Made by a program: the position numbers and the translations under genes | NCBI RefSeq assembly: GCF_000735365.1 | Contig: NZ_JMPL01000007.1 | Location: 1-64,000, forward strand | Source of the DNA: Kluyvera ascorbata ATCC 33433 | GTDB taxonomy: Bacteria; Pseudomonadota; Gammaproteobacteria; Enterobacterales; Enterobacteriaceae | Direction of reading: 5' to 3' | Length of the DNA: 64,000 nt | The notes under the pieces: generated by a model | The model's database searches: none | What the model was told of the DNA's origin: nothing | Seen by the model: the letters and a program-made list of their open reading frames with translations, nothing else | Shown here: positions 38,807 to 47,839 of the stretch, in pieces | Layout of the letters: every line of letters starts with the position of its first letter | Position numbering within the stretch: position 1 is the first letter of the stretch

Positions 38807-40063
38807 ATGAATTTAAAGCTGCAGCTTAAGATACTGTCGTTCCTGCAGTTCTGTCTTTGGGGGAGCTGGCTCACCACGCTCGGCTCATACATGTTTGTCA
38901 CGCTTAAATTCGACGGCGCAGCTATCGGCGCTGTTTATAGTTCCCTCGGTATCGCTGCCGTCTTTATGCCAACGCTGCTCGGCATCGTGGCGGATAAGTG
39001 GATCAGCGCCAAATGGGTTTACGCCTTCTGCCACCTGGTCGGGGCCGGTACGCTGTTTATGGCGGCCGAAGTCACCACGCCGGGGGCGATGTTCTTCGTA
39101 ATTCTGCTCAACTCGCTGGCCTATATGCCAACGCTGGGCCTGATTAACACCATCTCTTACTACCGCCTGAAAACGGCCGGTATGGATATCGTTAACGATT
39201 TCCCACCGATTCGTATCTGGGGCACCATCGGCTTTATTCTGGCGATGTGGGCCGTGAGCTTCTCCGGCTTCGAACTGAGCCATATGCAGCTGTACATCGG
39301 TGCTGCGCTGTCGGTCGTGCTGGTGCTGTTTACCTTGACCCTGCCGCATATTCCGGTTTCTAACCAGCAGCAGAAACAGAGCTGGAGCAGCATGCTGGGG
39401 CTGGATGCATTCGCGCTGTTTAAAAACAAACGCATGGCGATTTTCTTTATCTTCTCCATGATGCTGGGCGCAGAGCTGCAAATCACCAACATGTTCGGCA
39501 ACACCTTCCTGCACAGCTTCGATAAAGACCCACTGTTTGCCACCAGCTTTATCGTACAGCACGCGTCGGTGATGATGTCGATTTCGCAGATTTCCGAAAC
39601 CCTGTTCATCCTTACCATTCCGTTCTTCTTAAGCCGTTACGGCATCAAGAACGTGATGCTGATTAGTATCTTCGCGTGGATGCTGCGCTTCGGTCTGTTC
39701 GCCTACGGCGACCCAACGCCGTTCGGCACCGTGCTGCTGGTACTGTCGATGATTGTTTACGGCTGCGCCTTCGACTTCTTCAACATCTCCGGTTCGGTGT
39801 TCGTGGAGAAAGAAGTTCGCCCGGAAATCCGCGCCAGTGCGCAGGGTATGTTCCTGATGATGACCAACGGCTTCGGTTGTATCCTCGGCGGCATGGCGAG
39901 CGGTAAAGTTGTTGAGATGTATACCGTGGACGGCATTACCGACTGGCAGAGCGTGTGGCTGATTTTCGCCGCGTACTCTCTGGTTCTGGCGGTGGCGTTT
40001 GTTGGGCTGTTCAAATACAAACATGAACGTACGCCTGCCGGTGTACAGACGGTTGCCCACTAA
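38807..40063 (+). CDS. nupG: nucleoside:proton symporter
   Basis: NupG is an inner-membrane transporter for purine and pyrimidine nucleosides. The 418-aa protein starts MNLKLQLKILSFLQFCLWGSWLTTLG and matches E. coli NupG over twelve membrane segments. An upstream in-frame start 40 codons earlier is in the leader and has no membrane character. A GAGGAAAG ribosome site is present. Confidence 0.97.
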   Translation: MNLKLQLKILSFLQFCLWGSWLTTLGSYMFVTLKFDGAAIGAVYSSLGIAAVFMPTLLGIVADKWISAKWVYAFCHLVGAGTLFMAAEVTTPGAMFFVILLNSLAYMPTLGLINTISYYRLKTAGMDIVNDFPPIRIWGTIGFILAMWAVSFSGFELSHMQLYIGAALSVVLVLFTLTLPHIPVSNQQQKQSWSSMLGLDAFALFKNKRMAIFFIFSMMLGAELQITNMFGNTFLHSFDKDPLFATSFIVQHASVMMSISQISETLFILTIPFFLSRYGIKNVMLISIFAWMLRFGLFAYGDPTPFGTVLLVLSMIVYGCAFDFFNISGSVFVEKEVRPEIRASAQGMFLMMTNGFGCILGGMASGKVVEMYTVDGITDWQSVWLIFAAYSLVLAVAFVGLFKYKHERTPAGVQTVAH

Positions 40064-40077
40064 GTTTCCCACCAACG

Positions 40078-40191
40078 TAGCCCGGCCGAGCGAAGCGACG
40101 CCGGGTTCAAAATGGTAGGCCGGATAAGGCTACACCGCCATCCGGCAATCTGCGTCATTCTGCCTGATGGCGCTGCGCTTATCAGGCCTAC
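40078..40191. repeat. BIME between nupG and citG
   Basis: Three REP-like palindromes are seen: 40078-40106 (GTAGCCCGGCCGAGCGAAGC and on), 40115-40146 (GTAGGCCGGATAAGGC and on) and 40161-40191 (TGCCTGATGGCGCTGCGCTT and on). The last includes the citG stop codon. It marks the left edge of the citrate cluster relative to the E. coli nupG-speC junction. Confidence 0.78.
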
Positions 40192-40988
40192 ACCTTCGAT
40201 AGCACCCATCCTACTGACAGCAAATCTGCGCTGCCGCCGGGGCTTAAATTCCGCGTAATCAGCGCGTTATCCATTGCAATCAGCGCGCCTTCATCCCAAC
40301 CGTTTTCCAGTAAATCGTGGGCGTAATCCTGTACGTAGCGCAGACCGTTGATTCCGCCGCGCGAGACCAGATTACTGTCTGGGTTCACCGCCATTAAACG
40401 CAGCAGCAGTACGTGCAGATGGCGACGATTCCAGCCCGACAGCGCCTTGCGAACCGTGGCGAATCCGCTCTCTGCTTCCCCCCGCGCCCCTGTCAGGCCA
40501 AACTGATGAAACTGGCGCTCGCCCGCGGTCGCCTGCGATGAACGGGCTGCCAGCTCTCGCTCAACCAGGCCACGGCAGATATCGCTCACTTCACTGCACA
40601 ACCGCTGCGGGTTTACCTCACCCAATCTACCCGCGGCAAAGCAAAGCAGCCCCAGCGCGAAAATGCCGCCTTTATGGGTGTTCACGCCGCCGGTTGCCGC
40701 GTACATCGCCTGTTCACAGGCAATACCCATTGGGCGAATCATTCGCAGTTGCTCGCTCGCAGGAAGATGCGCGTGCTTCTCACCCAGCTCCGTAAACCGA
40801 GAGAACCACGGGGTAATAGCCGCAATACTGCGAACAAACAGCGCGTGGTCCATATCCCGGTGCGCGCCGTTGTTGTATTTATCCACCAGCCCCGGCTTTG
40901 GAGTCAGCTCCAGCTCCTGCCACAGCGCCTCTTCCGCCAGCGCCGCGATGCACATGGCGTTGGATTTAGTCGCGAATAAACCAGTCAT
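40188..40988 (-). CDS. citG: triphosphoribosyl-dephospho-CoA synthase
   Basis: CitG makes the precursor of the citrate lyase prosthetic group from dephospho-CoA and ATP. The 266-aa protein has the conserved LTPKPGLVDKYNNGAHRDMD, GGVNTHKGGIF and SPGGSADLL segments. The ATG at 40988 is chosen; a TTG just before it is possible. It overlaps the end of citX by 23 bases. The stop codon lies inside a REP unit. It is last in the leftward cit operon. Confidence 0.95.
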   Translation of the reverse strand: MTGLFATKSNAMCIAALAEEALWQELELTPKPGLVDKYNNGAHRDMDHALFVRSIAAITPWFSRFTELGEKHAHLPASEQLRMIRPMGIACEQAMYAATGGVNTHKGGIFALGLLCFAAGRLGEVNPQRLCSEVSDICRGLVERELAARSSQATAGERQFHQFGLTGARGEAESGFATVRKALSGWNRRHLHVLLLRLMAVNPDSNLVSRGGINGLRYVQDYAHDLLENGWDEGALIAMDNALITRNLSPGGSADLLSVGWVLSKV

Positions 40989-41505
40989 CAATCATCTTCT
41001 CCACGCAGCCAACCACCTGCTCAAGCGGATGCTTACGCGAGCGAGAGCAGGCATGCGCCGGTTCATCGCAAATCAGGCAGCGTCGCATATGGCTCCCCAG
41101 CGATAAGCGCCCCACGTGTCCGGCCTGTGGGCAGATAACGTCGAGATCCCACAGCCGCCCTAGCGGATGGCTCTGTTCCAGCGCCGCGCAGTGAGCTTTG
41201 ATTTCCGGTGCCTGATGCGCCACGCACCACATAGCTTCCGGCCCGGTAGGCAGCCAGAAGACCTGGCGATCCAGCACCTGCCAGCCGTTTTGCCACAGCA
41301 TTTGATCGCACATTTGTAGCGCCACACCCATGGTATTGCGATAGCGCAGGCTGTTTTTAACCGCCCCCGGCGTCACCAGGGTCAGGGAAATAATCGGCTG
41401 TTGATAATGCGTTAGCCAGTCAGCCTGACGCGCCGCGCGGCTCTCTTTCGCCGCCAGCAGCGCCTCCAGGCTGACACCCGTCTGCACGGGTGTCGCGGTG
41501 GTCAT
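40966..41505 (-). CDS. citX: apo-citrate lyase phosphoribosyl-dephospho-CoA transferase
   Basis: CitX transfers the prosthetic-group precursor to the acyl carrier CitD. The 179-aa protein has the family segment HPLGRLWDLDVICP and a Cys cluster CLICDEPAHAC. A GGAGTAAC ribosome site lies before the ATG. It sits between citF and citG, with a stop/start overlap to citG. Confidence 0.94.
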   Translation of the reverse strand: MTTATPVQTGVSLEALLAAKESRAARQADWLTHYQQPIISLTLVTPGAVKNSLRYRNTMGVALQMCDQMLWQNGWQVLDRQVFWLPTGPEAMWCVAHQAPEIKAHCAALEQSHPLGRLWDLDVICPQAGHVGRLSLGSHMRRCLICDEPAHACSRSRKHPLEQVVGCVEKMIDDWFIRD

Positions 41506-41509
41506 GATG

Positions 41510-43027
41510 TTACTCCTTCACCTGACGTACGGTGTCAATCACGCTGCCGTCGCGATAGCGGATGACCCCGACAATTTTATCGGTAAATTCAATGGGCTTC
41601 GGCAGGCCGGTCAGTGAAACCGCACGGTCGTACAGCGTTTCGATATCCACCACCTTTAACCCGGCCGCCATCAGCCGTTCGCGGATCTCCGAACGTGCCG
41701 GATTGACCGCAATGCCGTGGTCGGTGACCAGTACATCAATGCTTTCCCCCGGCGTCAGGCGCGTAGTCACCCGCTTCACCACCGTCGGAATACGGCTACG
41801 CAGCAGCGGAGCCACCACGATGGTCAGGTTCGCCGCCGCCGCAACATCGCAGTGGCCGCCTGACGCGCCGCGCATCACGCCGTCGGAACCGGTAATCACG
41901 TTAACGTTGAAGTCGACGTCAATCTCCAGCGCACTGAGAATAACCACATCAAGCTGGTCACAGCAGGCTGCCTTACTACCGGGGTTGGCGTAAACGTTAG
42001 TCGAGATCTCCACGTGGTTCGGGTTACGCGCCAGCGACGCCGCCGCCTGGCCGTCAAAACATTGGGTATCGAGCAGCTTTTCAATCAGCCCTTTTTCATG
42101 CAGATCCACCAGGCTGCCGGTAATACCGCCCAGCGCGAAGCGGGCGGTTACGCCGCTGCGCTCCATCTTCTCTTCCATAAAACGGGTACAGGCGGTCGCC
42201 GCCGCACCGGAGCCGGTCTGCATGGAGAAGCCTGGCTTGAAGTAGCCGGAGTGTTCAATAACCTCCGCCGCATCGCGGGCAATTTTCAGCTCACGCGGGT
42301 TACTGGTGACGCGCGCTGCGCCAACGCTGATTTTCGCCGGGTCGCCGACGCTCTCAACCTGCACAATGTAGTCCACCTGATCCTGCACCAGGCTGGCGGG
42401 CATATTCGGGAACGGCACCAGCTCTTCGGTCAACAGCACCACCTTGCGAGCAAAGTGAGCGTCTACCATGGCGTAGCCCAGCGAACCGCAGCAGGACTTG
42501 CCGTGCGTACCGTTGGCGTTGCCAAACTCATCGCTGCACGGCACGCCGAGAAACGCGACGTCTATCTGTAGCTCGCCGTCCTGTAGTAGCTTCACGCGGC
42601 CACCGTGTGAATGGATTTGTACCGGTTCGTCCATCAATCCATGAGAAATAGCATCCGCCAGCTTGCCGCGCATACCCGAGGTGTAGATACGGGTGATCAC
42701 GCCGCTTTCGATGTGTTCAATCAACGCGTCGTTGCAGGTCATCAGTGAACTGGAGGCCAGCGTCAGGTTTTTAAAGCCCATCTGCGCAAGCTTCGCCACG
42801 ACGTTATTGATAACCCTGTCGCCCTCACGGAACGCGTGATGGAAGGAAATGGTCATGCCGTCTTTGAGACCGCTGCGCACCACGGCTTGCTCAATCGAGT
42901 CGCACAGTTTGCGGTGATGTTTTGCGTCGATGTCGTTCAGCCACGGCGTCGCGCTATGAGCGGTATCAAACGGTTTCAGCGCCCGCAGATGGGGGAAATT
43001 TACGTGAAGAAGTTCTGTCTGATTCAT
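41510..43027 (-). CDS. citF: citrate lyase alpha subunit
   Basis: CitF is the citrate:acetyl-ACP transferase subunit of citrate lyase. The 505-aa protein starts MNQTELLHVNFPHLRALKPF and has GMTISFHHAFREGD, THGKSCCGSLGYAM and a C-terminal NPARSEIRERL segment, as in E. coli CitF. The frame is open 48 codons upstream but that region is the 3' end of citE. Confidence 0.96.
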   Translation of the reverse strand: MNQTELLHVNFPHLRALKPFDTAHSATPWLNDIDAKHHRKLCDSIEQAVVRSGLKDGMTISFHHAFREGDRVINNVVAKLAQMGFKNLTLASSSLMTCNDALIEHIESGVITRIYTSGMRGKLADAISHGLMDEPVQIHSHGGRVKLLQDGELQIDVAFLGVPCSDEFGNANGTHGKSCCGSLGYAMVDAHFARKVVLLTEELVPFPNMPASLVQDQVDYIVQVESVGDPAKISVGAARVTSNPRELKIARDAAEVIEHSGYFKPGFSMQTGSGAAATACTRFMEEKMERSGVTARFALGGITGSLVDLHEKGLIEKLLDTQCFDGQAAASLARNPNHVEISTNVYANPGSKAACCDQLDVVILSALEIDVDFNVNVITGSDGVMRGASGGHCDVAAAANLTIVVAPLLRSRIPTVVKRVTTRLTPGESIDVLVTDHGIAVNPARSEIRERLMAAGLKVVDIETLYDRAVSLTGLPKPIEFTDKIVGVIRYRDGSVIDTVRQVKE

Positions 43028-43037
43028 TGTTTTATCC

Positions 43038-43913
43038 TTAACGACGCACGCCGGAAGCCGCCGCGCGCTCCAGCACGCGCTGCGCGTGGTCAATAATCGG
43101 CGCATCCACCATTTTGCCGTTGAGCGACACGACGCCCAGCCCGTTGCGCTCGCCCTCTTCCGCAGCTTCAATCACCCGCTGCGCGTGGTCGACTTCCTGC
43201 TGCGTTGGCGCGTAGGCGTTGTGTAAGAGGTCAATCTGTCGTGGGTTAATCAGCGATTTACCGTTAAAGCCCATCTTGCGAATCAGCTCCACTTCCCGCA
43301 GGAACCCGGCTTCATCGTTAACGTCTGACCACACCACGTCGAAGGCATCAATATGGGCCGCGCGCGCAGCGTGCAGCACGGCGCAGCGGGCGTAAAACAG
43401 CTCGGTGCCGTCGCCGCGTTCGGTCTGCATATCCATCACGTAGTCAAACGCCGCCAGCGCAATGCCGATAAGCCGCGGAGAACTGCGGGCAATCGCTACG
43501 GCGTTAATCACGCCAATCGCCGATTCAATGGCCGCCATTACGCGAGTAGAGCCCACTTCTCGCCCGCACTCACGTTCAATGCGCTCAAGGTGGCCTTCCA
43601 GCTCGAAGATATCGTCCGGGGTATCGGTTTTCGGCAGACGAATCACGTCAACACCGCCACGAACCGCCGCTTCCAGATCCAGCAGGCCAAACGGCGTGCT
43701 TAATGGGTTAATACGCACGACGGTTTCAATGTCCTGGTACATCGGATGCTGCAAGGCATGGAAGACCAGCAGGCGCGCGGTGTCTTTCTCACGCAGCGCC
43801 ACCGCGTCTTCAAGGTCGAACATAATGGAGTCGGGGCGATAGATAAACGCGGTGGAGAGCATGGCGGCATTGGCGCCCGGCAGGAACAACATACTGCGGC
43901 GAAGTTTGCTCAT
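43038..43913 (-). CDS. citE: citrate lyase beta subunit (citryl-ACP lyase)
   Basis: CitE cleaves citryl-ACP to acetyl-ACP and oxaloacetate. The 291-aa TIM-barrel protein starts [19 protein letters not shown] and has [33 protein letters not shown] and [12 protein letters not shown]. The ATG shares bases with the citD stop (TGATG). Confidence 0.96.
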   Translation of the reverse strand: MSKLRRSMLFLPGANAAMLSTAFIYRPDSIMFDLEDAVALREKDTARLLVFHALQHPMYQDIETVVRINPLSTPFGLLDLEAAVRGGVDVIRLPKTDTPDDIFELEGHLERIERECGREVGSTRVMAAIESAIGVINAVAIARSSPRLIGIALAAFDYVMDMQTERGDGTELFYARCAVLHAARAAHIDAFDVVWSDVNDEAGFLREVELIRKMGFNGKSLINPRQIDLLHNAYAPTQQEVDHAQRVIEAAEEGERNGLGVVSLNGKMVDAPIIDHAQRVLERAAASGVRR

Positions 43914-44203
43914 CACAGTTTCTCCCAGGCAATCTGCTGCGTGTCAGTTGCGCGTAACACCGCGCTTTGCAGACGGGCGCGGATAACACAATCCAGCGCG
44001 CCTTTATCTTCGACGATAACCAGCCCTTGCTGCACGCCCATCGTGCGCAGGGTTTCTTCGACAACCTGGCGAATTTGCTCGCCAAACTGCTTCATCACTT
44101 CACTGTGGATGACAATCTCCAGCTCGCCGTCAGCGGGGGCGATTTTCACCATCAGGTCGCTGGACTCCTGCGTTCCGGCCAGCGCCTCCCTTACGATTTT
44201 CAT
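43913..44203 (-). CDS. citD: citrate lyase acyl carrier protein (gamma subunit)
   Basis: This 96-aa acyl carrier subunit is predicted to carry the phosphoribosyl-dephospho-CoA group at Ser14 in [10 protein letters not shown]. It has DDKGAL-like [15 protein letters not shown] near the middle. It lies between citC and citE in the standard order. Confidence 0.95.
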   Translation of the reverse strand: MKIVREALAGTQESSDLMVKIAPADGELEIVIHSEVMKQFGEQIRQVVEETLRTMGVQQGLVIVEDKGALDCVIRARLQSAVLRATDTQQIAWEKL

Positions 44204-44219
44204 GATTTAGTCCTGATAG

Positions 44220-45239
44220 TTATGCGACTTCCGCGCTGTAATGCGCTTCTAAATGCGCGAAAGTGGATGCCGGGACAATGTCCCGGATTCGAGAAAATTG
44301 CTGCGTTTTCAGTAAGCGGCGAACTTCCGATGCCGAGATGGCGTTTCCCGTCACCTTAATGCGCGGGATCTCTACCACCGTGATGTCGTCCTCGAGCAGC
44401 GCGTGCAGCGTCTGGTTGTACTGGCGGGTGACATCGCAAAACGGTTCGGAGCCGATAAAACGATGGGTAACGCCCAGCGCCGGGGCGATGTTATTGCGGA
44501 ACAGCAGCACGTCGATTTCGCTCCACGCCTGCTGCACCTTGCCAGACTCTTTCAGGAAGTAGGCCGGGAAAGTAGCGCGGGAAATGATGTACTGCGAGCC
44601 CTCATGCACCGTCACGTTGGGCAGATGCGCCACGCCAGCACGCACCATTTCCAGACGCGCCTGGAACGGGAAGAACGACGCGTCTTCGCGCACCACAAAC
44701 AGGTGCAGCCAGTCGCACTGCGCCGCCGCCGTTTCCACCAGATGACGATGACCGAGGGTGAACGGGTTAGCGTTCATCACGATAGCCCCCACCTTTTCCC
44801 CCGGCTTGCGTTTCTGGCTAAGCGCTCGGCAGTAACGCTGGATCCCCTGCGGGGTGTTTTCCATCAGCACCGCGTTGTTACCGCTTTGGGCTATCGGCCA
44901 GAAACCGCTGCGGGCAAAGCGCTCTTTGTTGCACGGGCGCGTACAAAGGAAAAGGTGGAAATGGCCAAGGGCCAGCGCCACGTTTTCTACCTCAGCCAGC
45001 AGGCGGGCGCTGAGGTTAGCGCCGCGCTGGCGTTCATCGACCGCCACGCACTTGATAACGTTCGCCGCCAGACCCGCACAGCCCACCAGCGTTTCCCCGG
45101 ACCAGGCTTCAACAAACAGCGAAATGTCGCTGTCCATCCCGAGACCGCTGTCGACCAGCAGCGAACGAATCGAATCTAAACGTTTCGGATGTTCCGCTAC
45201 CTGGGTAACCCGGAAATCGAAAGTGGGTTGCGTGTGCAT
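44220..45239 (-). CDS. citC: [citrate (pro-3S)-lyase] ligase
   Basis: CitC acetylates the prosthetic group of citrate lyase with acetate and ATP, turning the enzyme on. The 339-aa protein has an N-terminal acetyltransferase-like domain (VAVDERQRGANLSARLL) and a C-terminal nucleotidyltransferase domain with IVMNANPFTLGHRHLVE and ISASEVRRLL. Confidence 0.95.
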   Translation of the reverse strand: MHTQPTFDFRVTQVAEHPKRLDSIRSLLVDSGLGMDSDISLFVEAWSGETLVGCAGLAANVIKCVAVDERQRGANLSARLLAEVENVALALGHFHLFLCTRPCNKERFARSGFWPIAQSGNNAVLMENTPQGIQRYCRALSQKRKPGEKVGAIVMNANPFTLGHRHLVETAAAQCDWLHLFVVREDASFFPFQARLEMVRAGVAHLPNVTVHEGSQYIISRATFPAYFLKESGKVQQAWSEIDVLLFRNNIAPALGVTHRFIGSEPFCDVTRQYNQTLHALLEDDITVVEIPRIKVTGNAISASEVRRLLKTQQFSRIRDIVPASTFAHLEAHYSAEVA

Positions 45240-45252
45240 CGTGCCGCCTTAC

Positions 45253-46116
45253 TTAGTGCGCTGCCGTCAGCGTGTTCGCTGGCGCTTCCATGATGATGTT
45301 GCTGAGATGGCCGATGTGCTCAATTTCCACCTCAATGCGGTCGCCTTCCTGCATAAACAGCGGCGGGTTACGCTTTTTGCCGACGCCGCCTGGGGAACCG
45401 GTGATGATCACATCGCCGGGGCTCAGGCGAGTGAAGGTGCTGATGTATTCAATCAGCTCCGCGACCTTGTGGATCATGCTGCTGGTGTTATCGTCCTGCA
45501 CCATGCGGCCGTTCAGCCAGGTGCGGATGGCAAGCTGGTGCGGGTCAGGAATTTCATCCGCCGTAGCCATCCATGGGCCGAACGCCCCGGTCTGACGCCA
45601 GTTTTTGCCCGCGGTAAACCACGTGTGCTGCCAGTCACGGGCGGAACCGTCCATATAGCAGCTGTAGCCTGCCACATGGCGCAGCGCCTCTTCACGGCTG
45701 ATGTTTTCACCGCCCTTACCGATAATCACCGCCAGCTCGCCTTCGTAGTCAAACTCACGCGAATGGCGCGGCTTCAGCACCGGTGCGTTATGCGCCGTTT
45801 GGGAATCCGGGAAGCGGACAAACAGCGTCGGTGCCGGATTGTGCTGGTCAAACTCTTTGCGTTTTTCGGCGTAGTTCATGCCCACGCAGAGGATCTTTTC
45901 CGGGTGTTCAATCACCGGTAAAAAGGTCACGGCGTCCATCGGTACGTCCACGGCATCGTTAAGATAGCGCGTGGCATCCGCCAGGCCGTTGCCCTCCAGC
46001 AGCGCCTTCAGGTCAGCGTAGCGGTCGCCGAGACGGCGGCCTAAATCAATCATCCCTTGGGTCTTTACGATGCCGTAGCTGCGTACGCCCTGATAGATAA
46101 AGCTTGCGAGTTTCAT
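45253..46116 (-). CDS. fumarylacetoacetate-hydrolase-family protein in the citrate operon
   Basis: This 287-aa protein has the FAH-family C-terminal fold, with ILCVGMNYAEKRKEF, the metal-site segments EFDYEGELAVIIGK and SARDWQHTWFTAGKNW, and ITGSPGGVGKKRNPPLFM. FAH relatives include acylpyruvases, hydratases and oxaloacetate decarboxylases such as FAHD1. Here it lies between the transporter gene and citC, where many enterobacterial clusters carry oadGAB nearby. Decarboxylation of the oxaloacetate released by citrate lyase is the natural guess, but it is unproven. Confidence 0.85.
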   Translation of the reverse strand: MKLASFIYQGVRSYGIVKTQGMIDLGRRLGDRYADLKALLEGNGLADATRYLNDAVDVPMDAVTFLPVIEHPEKILCVGMNYAEKRKEFDQHNPAPTLFVRFPDSQTAHNAPVLKPRHSREFDYEGELAVIIGKGGENISREEALRHVAGYSCYMDGSARDWQHTWFTAGKNWRQTGAFGPWMATADEIPDPHQLAIRTWLNGRMVQDDNTSSMIHKVAELIEYISTFTRLSPGDVIITGSPGGVGKKRNPPLFMQEGDRIEVEIEHIGHLSNIIMEAPANTLTAAH

Positions 46117-46129
46117 TATTCAGTCCTGA

Positions 46130-47491
46130 TTAAACGAGGAAGTTGCCCAGCACCAGCAGCGAGATGGAGACGTTAATCGCGCCGCCGATACGGGTTGCAA
46201 TCTGTGCGAACGGCATCAGGCTCATACGGTTACCGGCGGTCAGAATGGCCACATCACCGGTACCGCCCTGGCCGCTCTGGCAGCAGGAGACGATGGCGAC
46301 ATCAATCGGGTGCATGCCGATTTTTTTACCGACGAAGAAGCCGGTGGCGACCAGCGCCGAAACGGTGCTGACGATGACCAGCAGGTTGCTGATGGTGAAA
46401 GCGTTAACCAGCTCCTGCCACGGGGTGATAGCCACGCCCACGGCAAACAGAATGGGATAGGTCACGGAGGTCTGGAAGAATTTATAAACCACCTGAGAAC
46501 CTTCCAGCAGACGCGGAGAGGCGGCATTGCACAGCTTCACCAGCACCGCCATAAACAGCATGCCGACCGGCGCTGGCAGGCCAATCAGTTTGTGACCCAG
46601 CATCCCCAGCATATAGAGCAGGACTGCCAGCAGCGCGCCGGAAGCAATGGTGGTGACGTCGGTTTTACCCGATACCGTTGGCTGCGAAGATTGCGTATCC
46701 GCGTTAGCGCGGTTTGGCATCAGCTGGCCTTCGCCGGTCAGGTGTGGATAGCGTTTGCCCAGTTGGTTGAGGCAGCCGGAAATAATGATGGCAGTCAGGC
46801 CGCCAAGCATGACCATCGGCAGCACGCGACCAAGCGCTACGCCCTGATCCATATGCAGCAGCGTGGCGTAACCGATAGACAGCGGAATCGCCCCCTCACC
46901 TACGCCGCCCGCCATAATCGGCAGAATGATAAAGAAGAAAATCTGGAACGGCTCGAGGCCCAGCGCCATGCCAACGCCCATACCGACAATCATGCCGACG
47001 ATTTCGCCGCACAGCATCGGGAAGAAGATGCGCAGGAAGCCCTGAATCAGAACCGTACGGTTCATGCTCATGATGCTGCCAACGATAATGCAGCAGATAT
47101 AGAGATAGAGAATGTTGGTCGATTTATAGAATTTGGTGGTCGACTCCACGACAACGTCCGGCAGCAGGCCGTAATACACCATCGCCGAAGGAATGAAGGT
47201 GGCGCAAATCGCCGCCGCGCCCAGCTTGCCAACAATCGGCAGGCGCTTACCAAACTCGCCACAGGCAAAACCAAAAAACGCCAGTGTCGCCACCATCACC
47301 ACGATATCGCTCGGCAGCTTGCCACCTAAGCAATCAATGGCGATGAGTACCCCAGCCAGCAGAAACAGCGGCAGCGGAATAATGCCAACTTTCCAGGTAT
47401 CCATAATATGCCACCAGCGTTCTTTAAGCGCCGGACGCTGAATTTCTATCGGATCGTGGGTAACAGAGAATGAATCATCAGTTGTGCTCAT
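46130..47491 (-). CDS. 2-hydroxycarboxylate (citrate/malate) transporter, 2HCT family
   Basis: This 453-aa inner-membrane protein of the 2HCT family has the two re-entrant-loop motifs GGVGEGAIPLSIGY and QGGTGDVAILTAGNRM, plus PFAQIATRIGG near the end. It starts MSTTDDSFSVTHDPIEI. The family includes Na+-coupled CitS and proton-coupled CimH. By eye the loops look closer to the malate/citrate carriers (CimH or MaeN type) than to Klebsiella CitS, but this needs an alignment. It is the first gene of the leftward cit operon and divergent from citA, so citrate uptake is likely. Confidence 0.88.
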   Translation of the reverse strand: MSTTDDSFSVTHDPIEIQRPALKERWWHIMDTWKVGIIPLPLFLLAGVLIAIDCLGGKLPSDIVVMVATLAFFGFACGEFGKRLPIVGKLGAAAICATFIPSAMVYYGLLPDVVVESTTKFYKSTNILYLYICCIIVGSIMSMNRTVLIQGFLRIFFPMLCGEIVGMIVGMGVGMALGLEPFQIFFFIILPIMAGGVGEGAIPLSIGYATLLHMDQGVALGRVLPMVMLGGLTAIIISGCLNQLGKRYPHLTGEGQLMPNRANADTQSSQPTVSGKTDVTTIASGALLAVLLYMLGMLGHKLIGLPAPVGMLFMAVLVKLCNAASPRLLEGSQVVYKFFQTSVTYPILFAVGVAITPWQELVNAFTISNLLVIVSTVSALVATGFFVGKKIGMHPIDVAIVSCCQSGQGGTGDVAILTAGNRMSLMPFAQIATRIGGAINVSISLLVLGNFLV

Positions 47492-47839
47492 AATGAAGCC
47501 CTTTTGGTTATTTTGTGTGTGTAGCCTAAGGGCTTAAAGGCTTACTTTATGTGAGTGAAAGCATATTAAAACCGAAGTTTTAATGGCACCTATGGTTTTA
47601 ATGGTTTCTTTTATTTAATGTGATTAATGCCTTATTTATAAGTGTGGTTTTTATGGTTTCTTTTCTAAATCGCACAAATAAATAACATTTATTAATTTAA
47701 CCTTAATTAAACCCGCTTTTCAGAAAATTCCCTGTCAGGGCGCGGCTGTGCAAGGGATCACAAGTTTCCGGCAAACAGGCTGGCATCGTCAAAAAAGATG
47801 ATATATTGGCGGAATTCGTTGCGGCCCTGCGTGAGAGTA
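47492..47839. promoter_or_regulatory. citrate operon divergent control region with direct repeats
   Basis: This AT-rich region of about 350 bases lies between the transporter gene and citA. It contains two 19-base direct repeats, GGTTTTAATGGTTTCTTTT (47594-47612) and GGTTTTTATGGTTTCTTTT (47646-47664). They differ at one base and start 52 bases apart. A third partial copy (GTTTTAATGG) starts near 47577. These are candidates for binding of the response regulator CitB. No other gene is seen. Confidence 0.6.

Noticed and set aside
46310-47329. 339-codon open frame antisense to the citrate transporter
   Set aside because: Rich in Gln, His, Arg and Asn, as expected from reading a membrane protein gene backwards.
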